The notes under the pieces were generated by a model, which did not search any database, had not been told where the DNA came from, and was given only the letters and a program-made list of their open reading frames with translations. Positions 25,396 to 36,279 of a stretch of 64,000 nt of DNA are shown here, in pieces (within the stretch, counting starts at the first letter, position 1; every line of letters starts with the position of its first letter). The DNA is from Elephas maximus indicus. Its lineage: Eukaryota > Chordata > Mammalia > Proboscidea > Elephantidae. Location: NCBI RefSeq assembly GCF_024166365.1, contig NC_064821.1, forward strand, positions 106,188,349 to 106,252,348, written 5' to 3'. The translations under genes were made by a program, and so were the position numbers.

Positions 25396-26309
25396 AATAA
25401 CTTTTTCGGGGATACAATTCAGTCTACAACAACTGAATCTTATTCAACCACTCATTAAGTGAATGACCCTTATTAACTCCCCATAGCTTCCTGAGAGTTA
25501 GTTTCCTTATTTGTGTGGTAGGAATGACAATGCCTGCCCCACCTACCCAACAGGAAGGTTACATGTGACAACAAGTATGGAAGTCCTGTGAAAAGGAAAC
25601 TCAATGTCCTACTGTTTAGACTTCGACTTTGCCCCTAGTGATAATATCATGTCTTGCATCAGCCACATTCCTGACCCTGTATTCTATCACATGAAAAGCT
25701 GGAAAAGAAAAGTATAGTTCATGCATTCATTTACATATTAAATCACCAGACATTTATTGAAGGTTCACTATAGTATTTTCCTGATAAGGATACAAAGATA
25801 AAATCATCCCACTTTCAAGGAGCACATGGTCTAGTGGAACCGAGAGACACACAGATCAATAACTGATATACAGTGTGAAGTGAGCTATCCTAGTGATGAG
25901 TGTACAGTGTTAGGGAGCACAAAAGAAGGAATGATCAATTATGCCCAGGGAAGTTGGGAAGTAGCACTAAGTTTGTTCTTGAGAAATGAGTGGAACAGAG
26001 AGAGAGTGAAGGGACTTCTGGTCAGAAAGAATTGCACAGACAAGGAAAGAGAGACGTGAACACGTATGGTGTATTTAGAAAGTGATGAAAAGAGAAAAGT
26101 GAGTCATTTAGAGTGGCTTGGGTGAGGGGGTGGCAAGAAAAGATTGGGCTGCAGGGGAGTCTGGAAAAGGAGACTAATAATAAAATCAAATATATTCTGT
26201 ACCAAGTTGGAGAAAGGCCGTAAGATTTTAGGGAGAAAACAGTTCAAAGGGCACCATGAGATTGTGTTATATACTTGATTATTAGTTATAAAAAATATAG
26301 CACAGGCTA

Positions 26310-26459
26310 AAACCAAAAACCAAACCCGTTGCCGTCGAGTTTATTTCAACTTATAGTGACCATATAGGACAGAGTAGAACTGCCCCATAGGGTTTCCAAG
26401 AAACTGCCGACCTTTTTGGTTGGCAGCCGAGCTGTTCATCACTGCGCCACCAGGGCTCC
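26310..26459 (-). mobile_element. AfroSINE with perfect 13-bp target-site duplication
   Basis: ACCAAACCCGTTGCCGTCGAG tail and TCACTGCGCCACCAGGGCTCC head, in minus orientation. Flanked by identical ATAGCACAGGCTA copies (26297-26309 and 26460-26472). It is a comparatively young insertion. Confidence 0.93.
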
Positions 26460-26621
26460 ATAGCACAGGCTAGGCCTCTGCTTTATCAAAGACCCCATGG
26501 AATGTGAGCAGAATTGATGAGTGCAATTTCCACATCATTTGCTTAAAAGAAATTTGTCCTGCACATGCATCCCTTTACAAAGGCTGCAATAAGGCCACGT
26601 CAGACACTCAACTTCAACTAC

Positions 26622-26752
26622 ACAAAACCTGTTGCCTATAGGACAGACTAGAACTGCCCTATAGGGTTTCTAAGAAGCAGCTGGTGGATTCGAACTGCCA
26701 GTTTTTTTGGTTAGCAGCTGAGCTCTTAACTGCTGCACCACCGGACTCTATA
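26622..26752 (-). mobile_element. AfroSINE with internal deletion
   Basis: AAAACCTGTTGCC joins directly to TATAGGACAGACTAGAACTGC, lacking the CGAGTCGATTCC segment. It ends TTAACTGCTGCACCACC. Confidence 0.85.
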
Positions 26753-27604
26753 GACCAGGAGAATGCCCTTCAACTACATAGAACAGAGCAATAAAATGGA
26801 AGGAAGCTTGGTCCCTAAATAACCTCCTTGACCTGTGCTGCTTCTCCAGCCTAGACTGTATTTAAACCCCTGTGTTTTGCTTACAGCAAGGAAAGCTGGG
26901 AAATATGGACTCTAACCATTTATTTATCCTAGAATAAACAGGACAGATTTTGGGGGACAACTATCTGCTACAACTTGCTTATCTGGGAGCTTCATCAATT
27001 CTTAGATTTAATTTTCCTTTTAGTGTTTATTATTTATACTGCGGTGTTGGTCATTTGAATGCCAGTATTGATTATATTTTATAAAAAGTACTTTGGATGA
27101 TCTAGCATTTACACAAATAAATCAAGAAAATGTGAAATGTATCTATGTGTCAACATTCCACTAAATTCCCAAATTAAACTTAAAGTGATGATTAGGAACA
27201 CATACAGGTGTAATTTTGAATTATGTTTCTAATTCTATAAGACTGTGATGTTCTACTCTCCATATCAATGCTTTGCAAGAGGGTTAACTTTTTATTTGGG
27301 TCAACAAAGCAGAATGCCTGGAAGGGCCTACGATTTTCAAGGCATAAAGCCAGCCTACATGGAAACATGAGGCTCTCAATGGGGTGGGCAACCCAAAGTC
27401 ACCCTATTCAAGGTGCAGCTGATTTTCAGTGGCATGGTGGAGGTGAGGATACTGTAATGTAAATTTACAGGGGTGGGAAGAACCAGTGTAGAGTAAATAC
27501 TCAATCCATTTAAGCTATTGTTAGGGGTATTGCTTTATCTTGGTAGGTTTAAGGGTATAAAAGAGGCAATTTGTGGAAGCCTCTTTCACCAACAGGTCTT
27601 GTTA

Positions 27605-27950
27605 TGTTGTTGTTGTCAGTTGCCTGAGCGTCAGCACCAACTCATGGCGACCTTGTGCGTAACAGAATAAAACATTACCCAGTCCTGTGCCATTGTCATC
27701 ATTACTGGCATGCTAGCGTCCATTGTTGTGACTATTGTTAGTCCATCTCATCTCATTTTCACTGACCCTCTACTTTATCGACCACAGTGTCCTTTTCTAG
27801 AAAGCAGCAGTCATGCCATTCTCATTTTTAAGGAGCATTCTTCTTGTAGTTCTTCTAAAACTGATTTGTTCATTATTCTGGCAGTCTACGGTATATTCAA
27901 TATTCTTTGCGAACACCACAGTTCAAATGCATCAGTTCTTCTTGTTACCT
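27605..27950 (-). mobile_element. RTE-type LINE 3' fragment
   Basis: TTGTTGTTGTCAGTTGCCTGAG, CAGTCCTGTGCCATTGTCATC, AAGGAGCATTCTTCTTGTAG and TGATTTGTTCATTATTCTGGC follow the same order as the other two RTE copies in this window. Confidence 0.8.
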
Positions 27951-28214
27951 TATGGATAGCAACAGAAGAAGATCTTATTACGGATTCGTGTATTTAGATG
28001 TTGAGGAGAGTCTGAAAAAACTTCATAACTAAATTGTTCCTGCTGATCAAAGTCCCTGAAGACTAATGTCAGTGATGTGACTCCCTTGCTTACTCCCTCT
28101 TTTCTACCCTGTATCCTTCCCTCTCCTTCTCCGTCCTTTTTTCTCATTAACTCTTGTTGCTGATATATAGTTACGGATTTAATCTCCTCTCATCTCTTTC
28201 TAACTAGTCTTTTT

Positions 28215-28420
28215 GCCTCTATTGCTAGAATAATCTTTCTAACTTGCAAATCTTTACTTTGTAAGTTCTTTGCTTAAATACCTTTGATTACCTTCCAGTC
28301 CCTCAGGTAAAAGTTCAAGCAGCTCACAAGGCCCTTCACCCTTTTGTGTCTGCCTGCGTTTCTAACTTCATTTCTAGTTTCTGTAATACAAGCTAGTGCT
28401 AGTGAGAGCCAACCAGCTAC
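28215..28420 (+). mobile_element. L2-like remnant
   Basis: TTACCTTCCAGTCCCTCAGG and CACAAGGCCCTTCACCC fit the L2 3' region. A later stretch with CTTCTTAGAGGCAGGGATAATG (28700-28730) is probably the same element. Confidence 0.55.
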
Positions 28421-28811
28421 AATGGAAGACATTCCCATTCTCTAGGTCCATTGCATTCATTGACATCACTGTGTCTGCTCATTTTGTTTTCCCAGGAAAG
28501 AATCCTCTGCTCCTCCGTTGACAAATACAGACTTCTGGCCTCAAGCAAATGTCATTTCCTCTTATTCAGCCTTCTATGACTTTATCTGTATACCCAGGCA
28601 AACTCAGCCATTTTCCCATTGCTCTTTTTACATACCTATGTTGGACATAACACTTAACAAATTACGTTATTATTTAGCTTTGTGTCCTGTCTCCCCTGAT
28701 TATAAGCTTCTTAGAGGCAGGGATAATGCCTTATTCTTCTTTTTATCCCCAGCTGTTTTTTTTTTGTTAGCACATTCAATGCGCCTAGAAAGTGGTATTA
28801 AGTAATACTAG

Positions 28812-28878
28812 TATTATGAGGTTTCCAAGAGTAGGAATCAACTTGATGGCAACTAACAACATCAACAACAATAATAGT
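28812..28878 (+). mobile_element. AfroSINE 3' tail fragment
   Basis: AGGAATCAACTTGATGGCAAC followed by CAACAACAATAATAG tail repeats. The head is missing. Confidence 0.55.
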
Positions 28879-28879
28879 A

Positions 28880-30530
28880 TTATTATAGCTACTGTGGTTG
28901 AGCATATATAATGTTCTCCCATTTTCCAGATGAGGAGCCTAAAACTTTCAGGGGTCCAATAATTTGCCCAAAGTCACATGGCAGAGCCAACATTAAAGCC
29001 TAAGTTGGACTCCAAAGCCTATGTTATGTTGTTATTGACTAGATGGAGATAAAAAAAAAAAAAAAGAAAGGGTCACTTTGAAAATGGTGCCAAGCTACCA
29101 CATTAAACTGAGTTAATGAACTACAGACAATGCACACAAAACTCACTATTATCAACTACTAGCAAGGCCTGGCTTGCTTAGCATTGGGAATTACTCAGAC
29201 CATGGCATCTACAGAGCAATGCAATACAAGCTGATACCTCTTGTGTATTTCAAAGTCTACTAGCTCTTGATAAAACATCCTTCCATTCTCACAATAGGTT
29301 GATGTCCTGTTTTACAGGTGTTATGTAACTGCCTCAAGGTCACACAGCCTAGTTGAACTATGCCTAGAACTTTTTGGTTACTTTGAACTTTTTTTTTTTT
29401 TTAACTTTAACCACTAAATCCTATCATGTGTATTTCAAGCATGAAAGTAGTATGCCAACTAGACGTGTATGCTCAGTGAAGGAGCCCTGGATTAAATGCC
29501 ACTGACTTTCTAGAGCAAGAATCTATAAGGGGCAAACTAGAACTACAAAGCTTGTCTAACACCAACAACAGCCACAGTGCACTAGCTCCCTGCAATGCTG
29601 CATCAGTTACAGAGTTGTAAAGTGCAAGGCTGAGGCCAAAAATGTGATTCAAAATAAAATGTGTTAATTTCCACTAACCTCTGATTTAAGTGTGCAAGGT
29701 TCTGAAATTAATTAGGAACCTTCACCAAGGACAGGGAAGAGGATCAGACAACTGTCAGGCTGCTTCCTAGACTTATTGGATAATTTTTATCAGGTGAGCT
29801 AAGCACATATTTTTCTGTTAACTCAGTTATTCAGCAAAACGTTCTAAGCTACATAACTGACGCAAAGCAAACAAATTAAAACAAAACAAAAACACCAGGG
29901 CCGGGTCACTGACGCTTTCCATTTAAAGGGATACTCCCTCCTTTTAGCTTTGTCTCCTCCCCTCCCCCGCACTAAAGGCTATGTTGTTGGTTTAAAACAA
30001 ACACATAGAACATTGACGTTGAAATATTCAGATTTTGTGGTCTTAAAGAAAGAGTCTGGGTTAATGAAATGAGATTACCCAGTGAAGAGGAGGACCCAGC
30101 GTTCCAAAGACTATCTTTAAAAAGCCTCCCCTTAAGTCATCCTTTAAATAGCAACTCTTACAGACCTATGGGGGCGGGGGGAGGGGAACAGGGTTGTGCT
30201 AAACTTTGTGGAACCCAGGTTTTGTAAGACTATTGACAAACTAGATGCTGGCAATTAGAATTTCGCCGTATCTTTTTTTTTTTTTTTTAAGAACTGCTTT
30301 ATTCTTGAAGGAGCCCACCTAACAATTTTATATTTAGTCAGGGTAGAACCTTTATATCACTGCTTTATTTCTCTGTGACATTTGCACTCGCTTGATTTAA
30401 TACGCTGAAGGGGATCTTTAACTCTTGGTCCACACCAGTGCAAATGAAGGTTAAATCTCTCGCTAACCGTCATGAACTAGCCTAATCACTCACAGGAGGC
30501 TCTGGAAAGAAGAAACCAAGAAAGCAGGTG
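28880..30530. other. Non-coding flank before the upstream promoter
   Basis: Two MIR-like minus-strand fragments (28890-29040 and 29265-29400), poly-A at 29050-29064 and poly-T at 30271-30288. No gene was recognised. Confidence 0.5.
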
Positions 30531-30960
30531 TGCAGACTTGATTAAAACGTGCAAACCCGCACAACCGCAGGCGAATTACTACAACTTCCCAGCAACTCAA
30601 AACCGGCCGCGAAGTCCGCCTGCAGGGGAACTTCCACTGCGCCAAAAACACGATCCCGCGAGCGGGGCCTAGTAACACAGGGGCTTTTCTTTAGAACGGA
30701 GTCCCGACCGGAGCTTGCGCTGAATGCCGGGGCTCCCATTGGCCGCGCGCCGTGTGGGAGGAGGAGACTGGCGGGGAGAGAGACGGGAGGAGGGGAGAAA
30801 GGGGCAAGGCCTTTTCCCTGCCCCTTCCCCGGCCCCCTCCGCAGGCAGCCGCCTTTGCAAGCTCCTGCGTGGTTACTATGCAAATTGCAGCGATTGCGGA
30901 AATAAACAAGGGGGTAGGGAGAGGAGAAAGGGACTGCGGAATCGATTGCAACTTCTGCAA
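30530..30960. promoter_or_regulatory. Upstream CpG-rich promoter candidate with CCAAT box and octamer
   Basis: A CpG-rich block about 5.5 kb upstream of exon 1. It holds an inverted CCAAT box (CCCATTGGCC, 30736-30744), a purine-rich tract (30760-30805), CCCCTTCCCCGG at 30822 and a perfect POU octamer ATGCAAAT (30878-30885). Its distance from exon 1 fits my recollection that NFIA genes have an alternative promoter about 5 kb upstream of the main one; this is not proven here. Transcript direction cannot be read with certainty. Open frames on both strands are GC-composition artefacts. Confidence 0.5.
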
Positions 30961-31292
30961 AGTCTCGTACAACCCAAAGCACACAAGGCAAAACCAGAGA
31001 GAATCTGAGAACCCGAGTTGGATCGCTTTCAAAAGAGGAGAGAGAGAGAGACAGTGAGAGAGGGAGAAAGTACGCATTGCAATTGCAAAAGCCTTCTGAT
31101 TTGGAGTTAAAAAAAAAAAAAAATCTCCAAGAAGCCTGCAATTGGCCAACAGCTTTTTAAAAAATCTCTTCCGGGTTTTCAACGGTTCCAAGTTTATTTA
31201 GATATTTTTTAAATGCAAAAAAAAAGGTGACAACAAATGAAGCAATTCGTCTGAGCATTTTAAAGTTTCTCACGTACTCTTTTTACATTGCA

Positions 31293-31301
31293 ATGGTACG
31301 T
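31293..31301 (+). promoter_or_regulatory. Candidate ATG|GTACGT alternative first-exon end
   Basis: CAATG|GTACGT puts a complete ATG codon directly before a donor-like sequence in phase 0. Spliced to exon 2 it would give M-DEFHPF, an NFIA form with the nine-residue exon 1 peptide replaced by a single methionine. The donor has consensus G at -1 and +5 and T at +6 but mismatches at -2 and +4. This is speculative without transcript data. Confidence 0.25.
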
Positions 31302-31409
31302 GGTACATTTTAAACTTTCTATTTTGCATTTATACGGTGTGCGTTTTATAAACAACAATAATCGTAGAATGGTCTTGTTTAATAGTTAAGACTTTAAAAT
31401 TTCTTTCGC

Positions 31410-31421
31410 TTGCATATGCAT
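31410..31421. promoter_or_regulatory. MORE-like POU dimer site
   Basis: TTGCATATGCAT matches the palindromic POU-dimer MORE sequence ATGCATATGCAT at 11 of 12 positions. It lies between the two upstream promoter candidates. Confidence 0.35.
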
Positions 31422-31749
31422 TTAAGTGATTGCTGGGTAAATGTCTATTGTGACGGTTTTGCTTTAAAGATGTAGCTTTGTGGATGGCTTTTTTGCTATG
31501 TGCATCAGAGACCGGGTTTCCTTTTTTTTTTTTTCGGGATTTGAAAAAACTGCTGAGCTTGACAGATTTTTTTTCTCCTAGCGTTTGCTCGGTTCCAGAA
31601 AGGGAGAAAAAAAATCTTGTACGTGCTCGATTCTGTAAAAAGACGTCTGGCCTCAGCAGTCAACCTAACCCGAAAAGAAATGTCTGGACCCAGAGAATAA
31701 TTGACGATTCGATCCCCTAATCAATGGGACAAACATGGGAGATTGACAA

Positions 31750-31870
31750 AAGCTTTATCCAATCATAAGGAAGCTTGGGTGTACAATGGTTCGCAGCAGC
31801 CAGAGGGGGCGGGGCAGAGGACATCTGAAGTTCTCTGCGGCTCTGAACGGGATGGTGTCGTTCACGCTGT
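31750..31870 (+). promoter_or_regulatory. Second upstream promoter candidate (CCAAT plus GC box)
   Basis: TTTATCCAATCATAAGG (CCAAT near 31757-31762) is followed by the Sp1-type GC box GGGGGCGGGGC (31804-31814), about 45 bp apart. This is a standard spacing for a TATA-less proximal promoter reading towards NFIA. A start near 31850-31900 would be expected. The candidate GTGAAG donor near 32077 could close such an exon. Confidence 0.35.
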
Positions 31871-31929
31871 CAAAGCTGCAAACTCTTCCGGATTTAGCAA
31901 GCACAATAGCAAAGAGTTTTCGAGTTTAA

Positions 31930-34900
31930 GAAACAAAAAAAGCTGATTGGAGCATTTTGGATTAATCTTATGCCCTTTTCGTTGCTCTTTGGAGAAAGTC
32001 ACGAAAGTTCTGCTACAGAAATGTTTAGCTTTGTATTATTATTTTTAAAATTGGAAAAGTCGTCACCTGTTTTGGAAGGTGAAGGTGAAGTTCGACTTCT
32101 TTAAGAAATGTGTGGCTTTAAAACGTGCCTGAGTTGTGGGGCTGTAATGAGCTTTGGGAAGTAGTATATTGCATAGTCAGCATTACAAAAACCCTCACCC
32201 TGATTATCTTAGAAGTTTTGGCGTTTCAAGTACTTTGAAGGAATGTGGGAGCCTCTCTTCTTGAACTCTGAACAACAGTTTTGAGAGAAAGAATGTTTCA
32301 CAGGTGGACTGACAGCTGTTTTATACATTTGAAAGGAAGGGGAGGACAGGAGGAGTGGTTTTTCTTGGCTTTTCTTGAATTCTGCTGTTTTAGTATATGG
32401 TCAGTAGCAAATAGGACAGTAAGACTGGCCAAGTGCACTTTTCTCTATGTTACCACAACAACTCTTGTGGAGGGTGTGAGTGTGGAAGATTGCTGACTCG
32501 CTAACTGTGAGCTGGAGTCTGGCCTTAGACAAGCTCTTGACACCAATCCAGTGGAAACCAACTGGAGTAGCTTGTCTTGGAGACAGTAACTGGCAGTTTC
32601 TTAGTAAAATATATCCATCTCCTCCTTCTCTATGAGTAGCGTAGACACCTAATTCTGTTGGGAAGTGAATGAAAAATAATATGGGCTCTTTCTCATCTTT
32701 GGATTACATTCCCATTAGGCTATTTCCCAAGGTTTTAGGCCTTCGGATCAAATCTGGTTTGGAAATCTGATGTAAAAATCTACTTGGATGCTCAGTTTAG
32801 CAACATGATTCAGTTTAAGACTATATGCGTGTAAAAACAATCTTCACACAAGTAACCAACAGGGGGAAAATTAGGGAAGAAAAATGCTGGAAAATGCTAG
32901 TTAATGAAGTTAGTCTTGGTAAGAACTACAGATTTAATGGTGTTGTTACTTATGATCCCAGTTTTATCTTCACTGCTTTGGGCATTAAAATTTAAATCAT
33001 ATTAATAAGATCTTCCTATTAAGTAACCTTCTAAATGAGAGGTATTTGAGATGTACATATAAGTGAAACCTTATTGACGTAATTTATATATCTAAGAGGA
33101 TTTCACTAAAGCTGGCAAGGTAACGTTTCTGCAAATAAAACACAGTAAATGCAAGGCTGGGCTCTGTGCCAAGAAGAATATGGATAGCAGAGAGCATGAC
33201 AGGAGCCTCCTTTGCGCAGAGACAATCCCATTTCAAGGCAGCCTCCTAGCACTTGAAAAATAAATGATTGGAGCGGTTATTTCCAATAAGGGGTTTATCC
33301 TTCCTAACAATAGGTCATTTATATGATTGCAGTAAACTAGTTTTCCTACTTCACCTGTGTTTCCCACTCTGTTCTACTATTCTTTCTTCCCTCCTGCCTC
33401 CATCCCTGCCCTCTCTCAAGTGTCTTACCTTCTTCGTGAACTCTGGACAAGGGTTTACTTTTGCAACTTGGGAAGAGGAGAAAGAGTTGGAAATGTTTTT
33501 TATCCCCTGACTGCCCTTTGAGGAACATCTGTTTCTTTGTGTGTGTGTGTGTGTGTGCGCGCGCGCGCGTGCGCTTAAATTTATGCTTGTTGGAGAGAAA
33601 GTTACCAGAAGCCTTTCTGTAACTGTAACTCTTCTACTGTATTTTTCTCAGTTTTGTTTCCAAAGGCTGTAGTTGGAACTCTGCTTTGTAGTGTGCTTCC
33701 CCCGCCACCCCTCCTCCTCCGCGGGGGAGGGGAGCAGGAGCTGGCGGAGATAGGAGAGAAAGCAGGAGCGGATGTGAAGGGCTTTGGTGCTGAACTTGGA
33801 TCCAGCCCTTGCCTAGAGGGCGCAAACAATCGTCCCATATCCAAAAGTCTTACGAAGGGCGCCAAAAGTTACTTAAGATAATATTGCTAACCGCAAAAAG
33901 CTGGAAATCGCGGGCACATCGACTGCTGCAACAAAAGAAGTTTTTAAAGTAGAAATATCAGCATTAAATTACTTTTTCCCATTAAAAAAAGGCTATGTGC
34001 CAGTTTTTTTTTTTTTAAATTTTTTTGTTTCCTTGAGATTCATCTAAAAGTAAGAATCTGTGCTGTTTTGGAAAGATACAGATGTGAAGTGTGTCTTTTA
34101 ATACAGAAAAGGAAAGATTTTAATCTATTCTGGAAGACAGTTTCCCATGGGTACACACTCAGGAACAATAGCTTCTCACTGTGCCTCAGTTACATGTTGG
34201 GACTGTCAGCCAGAAACTTCTATCGAGGAAACTTGGAGCGCGTTGAAGTTATAGATCCCAGCAAAGGTTTTCGTGGCCAGGGATGTTTGTTTCTGCTACT
34301 CGGCTGAGCTTTTAGGACATTTCTTCCCTACTGAAATCCAAGAAGAACCAAGGAAAAGCAGTAGTTTAGGACGGATAAAAATAGGACTCTTATTAAAGGT
34401 TTAAATCATTATTACCCCTTAGAAAATAATCTGAGAGATTTCCTAGGATATTAAGGAGAGGGGTTGAGAATCTTCTCTTGAGCATTTGGGAATTATTTTA
34501 GTAATAAATACATAAAGAACAAGCACAGAAATAACTTTAGACAGATGCAGATTATTTCAGAAGAGTTTATTTTGCTCTTCCTCCAGTAGAATATTTCTTA
34601 CCCCTCACTTTTTTTTTTTTAAATAGGTCTGACTGAGAGTGGCCTTAACACATCACTTCATCACTTCACTCTCACTCGCACAGTGGGCATTCCTATAGGA
34701 TTTTCCTCTATTCCGCGAGACCCTCTAGTTATGTAAACTCCATCCAGGTGCAGATTTCCCTGTCTGTGTGCCAGTGTCTTTCAATGTGATACCCTCCTTC
34801 TTCCTTTTGGAATTTTGAGAAGGGTTTGCAAATGTTGCAGGCTACAAACTGGAATGAGGGAGAGGAGGGAGAGTTGGGATGAGAGTTTCTAGGAGGGAGA

Positions 34901-35580
34901 TATACTTATTTCCAGGAGAGAAGAGAGCCTAGAGGAAAAAATATGAGGTTAAAAAAAACTGGAAAAGCAGGCTTATTGGCAACTTGCCAAACCCTAAAAA
35001 CCACCCCCCTTTTCTGCCAAAACAATACTTTAGCAAACTTAAAATAATTGCAGGAAGCTCTTTTCCATTTTAAGAACTATTACCTGGGGGAGAAAAAAGG
35101 GGGATTCTTAAAAGGCACCTTTCCAGAGGTGCCGCCTTGAACAGGGAAGGTAATGATAGACTAAGTCCAGTTCTGGGCACGCGTTTGTGGACCATGATAT
35201 GTCCCTTCCCTAAGGGGACACCCCTTTCACAATTTTTTTCTTCTTAGGAAGATTTTTCTTTTCTTGTTGTTTCTGAACGTGATAGAACTTTTTGTATGGC
35301 GTCTGTGTTCAAACCCACTAGTTTCACAGTCCTGGGAGGGAGAATGCTCATTAGTCTCCACCTCCTTTTCTCCAGACACCCACCTCCCCAAATCCGGTGC
35401 ATCTTCCGTGTGAAATGATTTCCCCGTACCCCTGCTTCTGAATGGCATAGGACTGAAACTGTGCAAAGTTTTCAGGATTTTGTGCATAATTACGTCTGCC
35501 GACGAAATCTATTCCCATAGAAGGCTTCGTTGGTGAGATTACAATGCTTTGAGCTATACCGCATTTCAGAGGGAAAAAAG
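31930..35580. other. Region between upstream promoter candidates and the main promoter
   Basis: Mostly unique AT-rich DNA with a small CpG-rich patch (33700-33860), a TG/CG dinucleotide repeat (33538-33574) and T runs near 34001-34024. No young SINE or LINE is seen. ORFs are short and have no recognised homology. Confidence 0.5.
33538..33574. repeat. (TG)n(CG)n alternating tract, Z-DNA prone
   Basis: Thirty-seven bases of unbroken purine-pyrimidine alternation, with a CG-rich core of about 20 bases. It lies 2.7 kb upstream of NFIA exon 1. Confidence 0.85.
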
Positions 35581-35584
35581 TTAC

Positions 35585-35850
35585 CTAGGAGGTCTGATTT
35601 TTAAGAAATTTGCATACATGCAAATTTGCCTCCTGGCATTCTCCTTGGTTCTTGATGTGCCCACACATTGGTCCCAGGGATGCAGGGCAACCGGGTAAAG
35701 TTGTCCAAGTCCGCAAACGAGGTCCGCGAAGGTCTGCGGCGGTGGTTGGGGGATGGGGACAAGGAAAAGTAGTTTTGTTTGCTTAAGCACATCCTGTGGC
35801 AGCCTATAGCTGCCCGGGAGTACAGACTGTAACTGCTCCTTACTGCGTTA
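35585..35850 (-). other. Possible divergent antisense first exon
   Basis: Read on the minus strand from the CpG island, the sequence meets CCTAG|GTAACT at 35585/35584, a reasonable splice donor about 0.25 kb from the island edge. Divergent transcripts are common at CpG-island promoters. There is no coding evidence, and the frames open here are low complexity. Confidence 0.2.
35606..35627. promoter_or_regulatory. Inverted octamer dyad (POU-factor type)
   Basis: Two perfect 10-bp arms, AAATTTGCAT and ATGCAAATTT, are separated by AC. Each arm contains a complete octamer motif (ATTTGCAT / ATGCAAAT) in opposite orientation. It lies about 0.8 kb upstream of the NFIA ATG, just outside the CpG island. 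POU proteins such as OCT and BRN factors bind this octamer (family knowledge); occupancy here is inference. Confidence 0.5.
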
Positions 35851-35865
35851 CCCAGTAATGCGCTG

Positions 35866-35899
35866 GGGGGTGGGGGGGGAGCGGCGGCGGTGGGGGGGC
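35866..35899 (+). promoter_or_regulatory. G-quadruplex-prone tract upstream of exon 1
   Basis: Runs of six, eight and seven guanines are interleaved with CGG triplets at the 5' edge of the main CpG island. This supplies more than four GGG runs with short loops on the + strand. Confidence 0.5.
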
Positions 35900-36155
35900 A
35901 GAGAGAGCGAGCTAGAGAGCCAGAGGGAGCGAGAAGGAGCGAGCGCGCGCGAGCGGCCGCGGAGGCTCGGGACCGGGCTGGCCGCGCGGCACCGCAGCCG
36001 CCCCCTCCCCCACACACCCCCCCCAGCGGCGGCGGCGGCGGCGGCGCGAGCGGGCGGCGGCTGTGCGGTGCGGTGCAGAGCGGAGGCGGAGGCGGGCGCG
36101 CGGGCAGCTCGCGGGCACCCGGCCGGGCTGGCGCGGGAGCGGGAAAGGGTGCGCT

Positions 36156-36191
36156 ATGCCTTTAACGCCCGCGTACAGTAGACATGTATAG
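36156..36191 (+). promoter_or_regulatory. Upstream ORF 1 (11 codons)
   Basis: ATG CCT TTA ... GTA TAG, 11 sense codons and a stop. It lies in the presumed NFIA 5' UTR or at the edge of the core promoter. It overlaps uORF 2 in another frame. It is translated only if transcription starts upstream of it. Confidence 0.4.
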
Positions 36192-36222
36192 TGGAGTGTG
36201 GGGAAACTCTAGGCGGGGTTAA
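36184..36222 (+). promoter_or_regulatory. Upstream ORF 2 (12 codons)
   Basis: ATG TAT AGT ... GGT TAA, 12 sense codons and a stop. It overlaps uORF 1 by eight bases in a different frame. It would compete with downstream initiation if included in the transcript. Confidence 0.4.
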
Positions 36223-36232
36223 AGTTCAGCTC

Positions 36233-36247
36233 ATGGAGCGGCAATAG
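36233..36247 (+). promoter_or_regulatory. Upstream ORF 3 (4 codons)
   Basis: ATG GAG CGG CAA TAG. A minimal uORF with C at -3 and G at +4, lying 194 bases before the NFIA stop-free start region. Confidence 0.45.
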
Positions 36248-36279
36248 CGCTGGCTGGCTGCAGTTGAGCCGAGTTGGAA

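Noticed and set aside
30542..31191. Frames up to 199 codons (- strand) at the upstream promoter candidate
   Set aside because: Built from purine/pyrimidine tracts and CpG-rich DNA, with low-complexity serine/leucine runs. No motif supports a protein.
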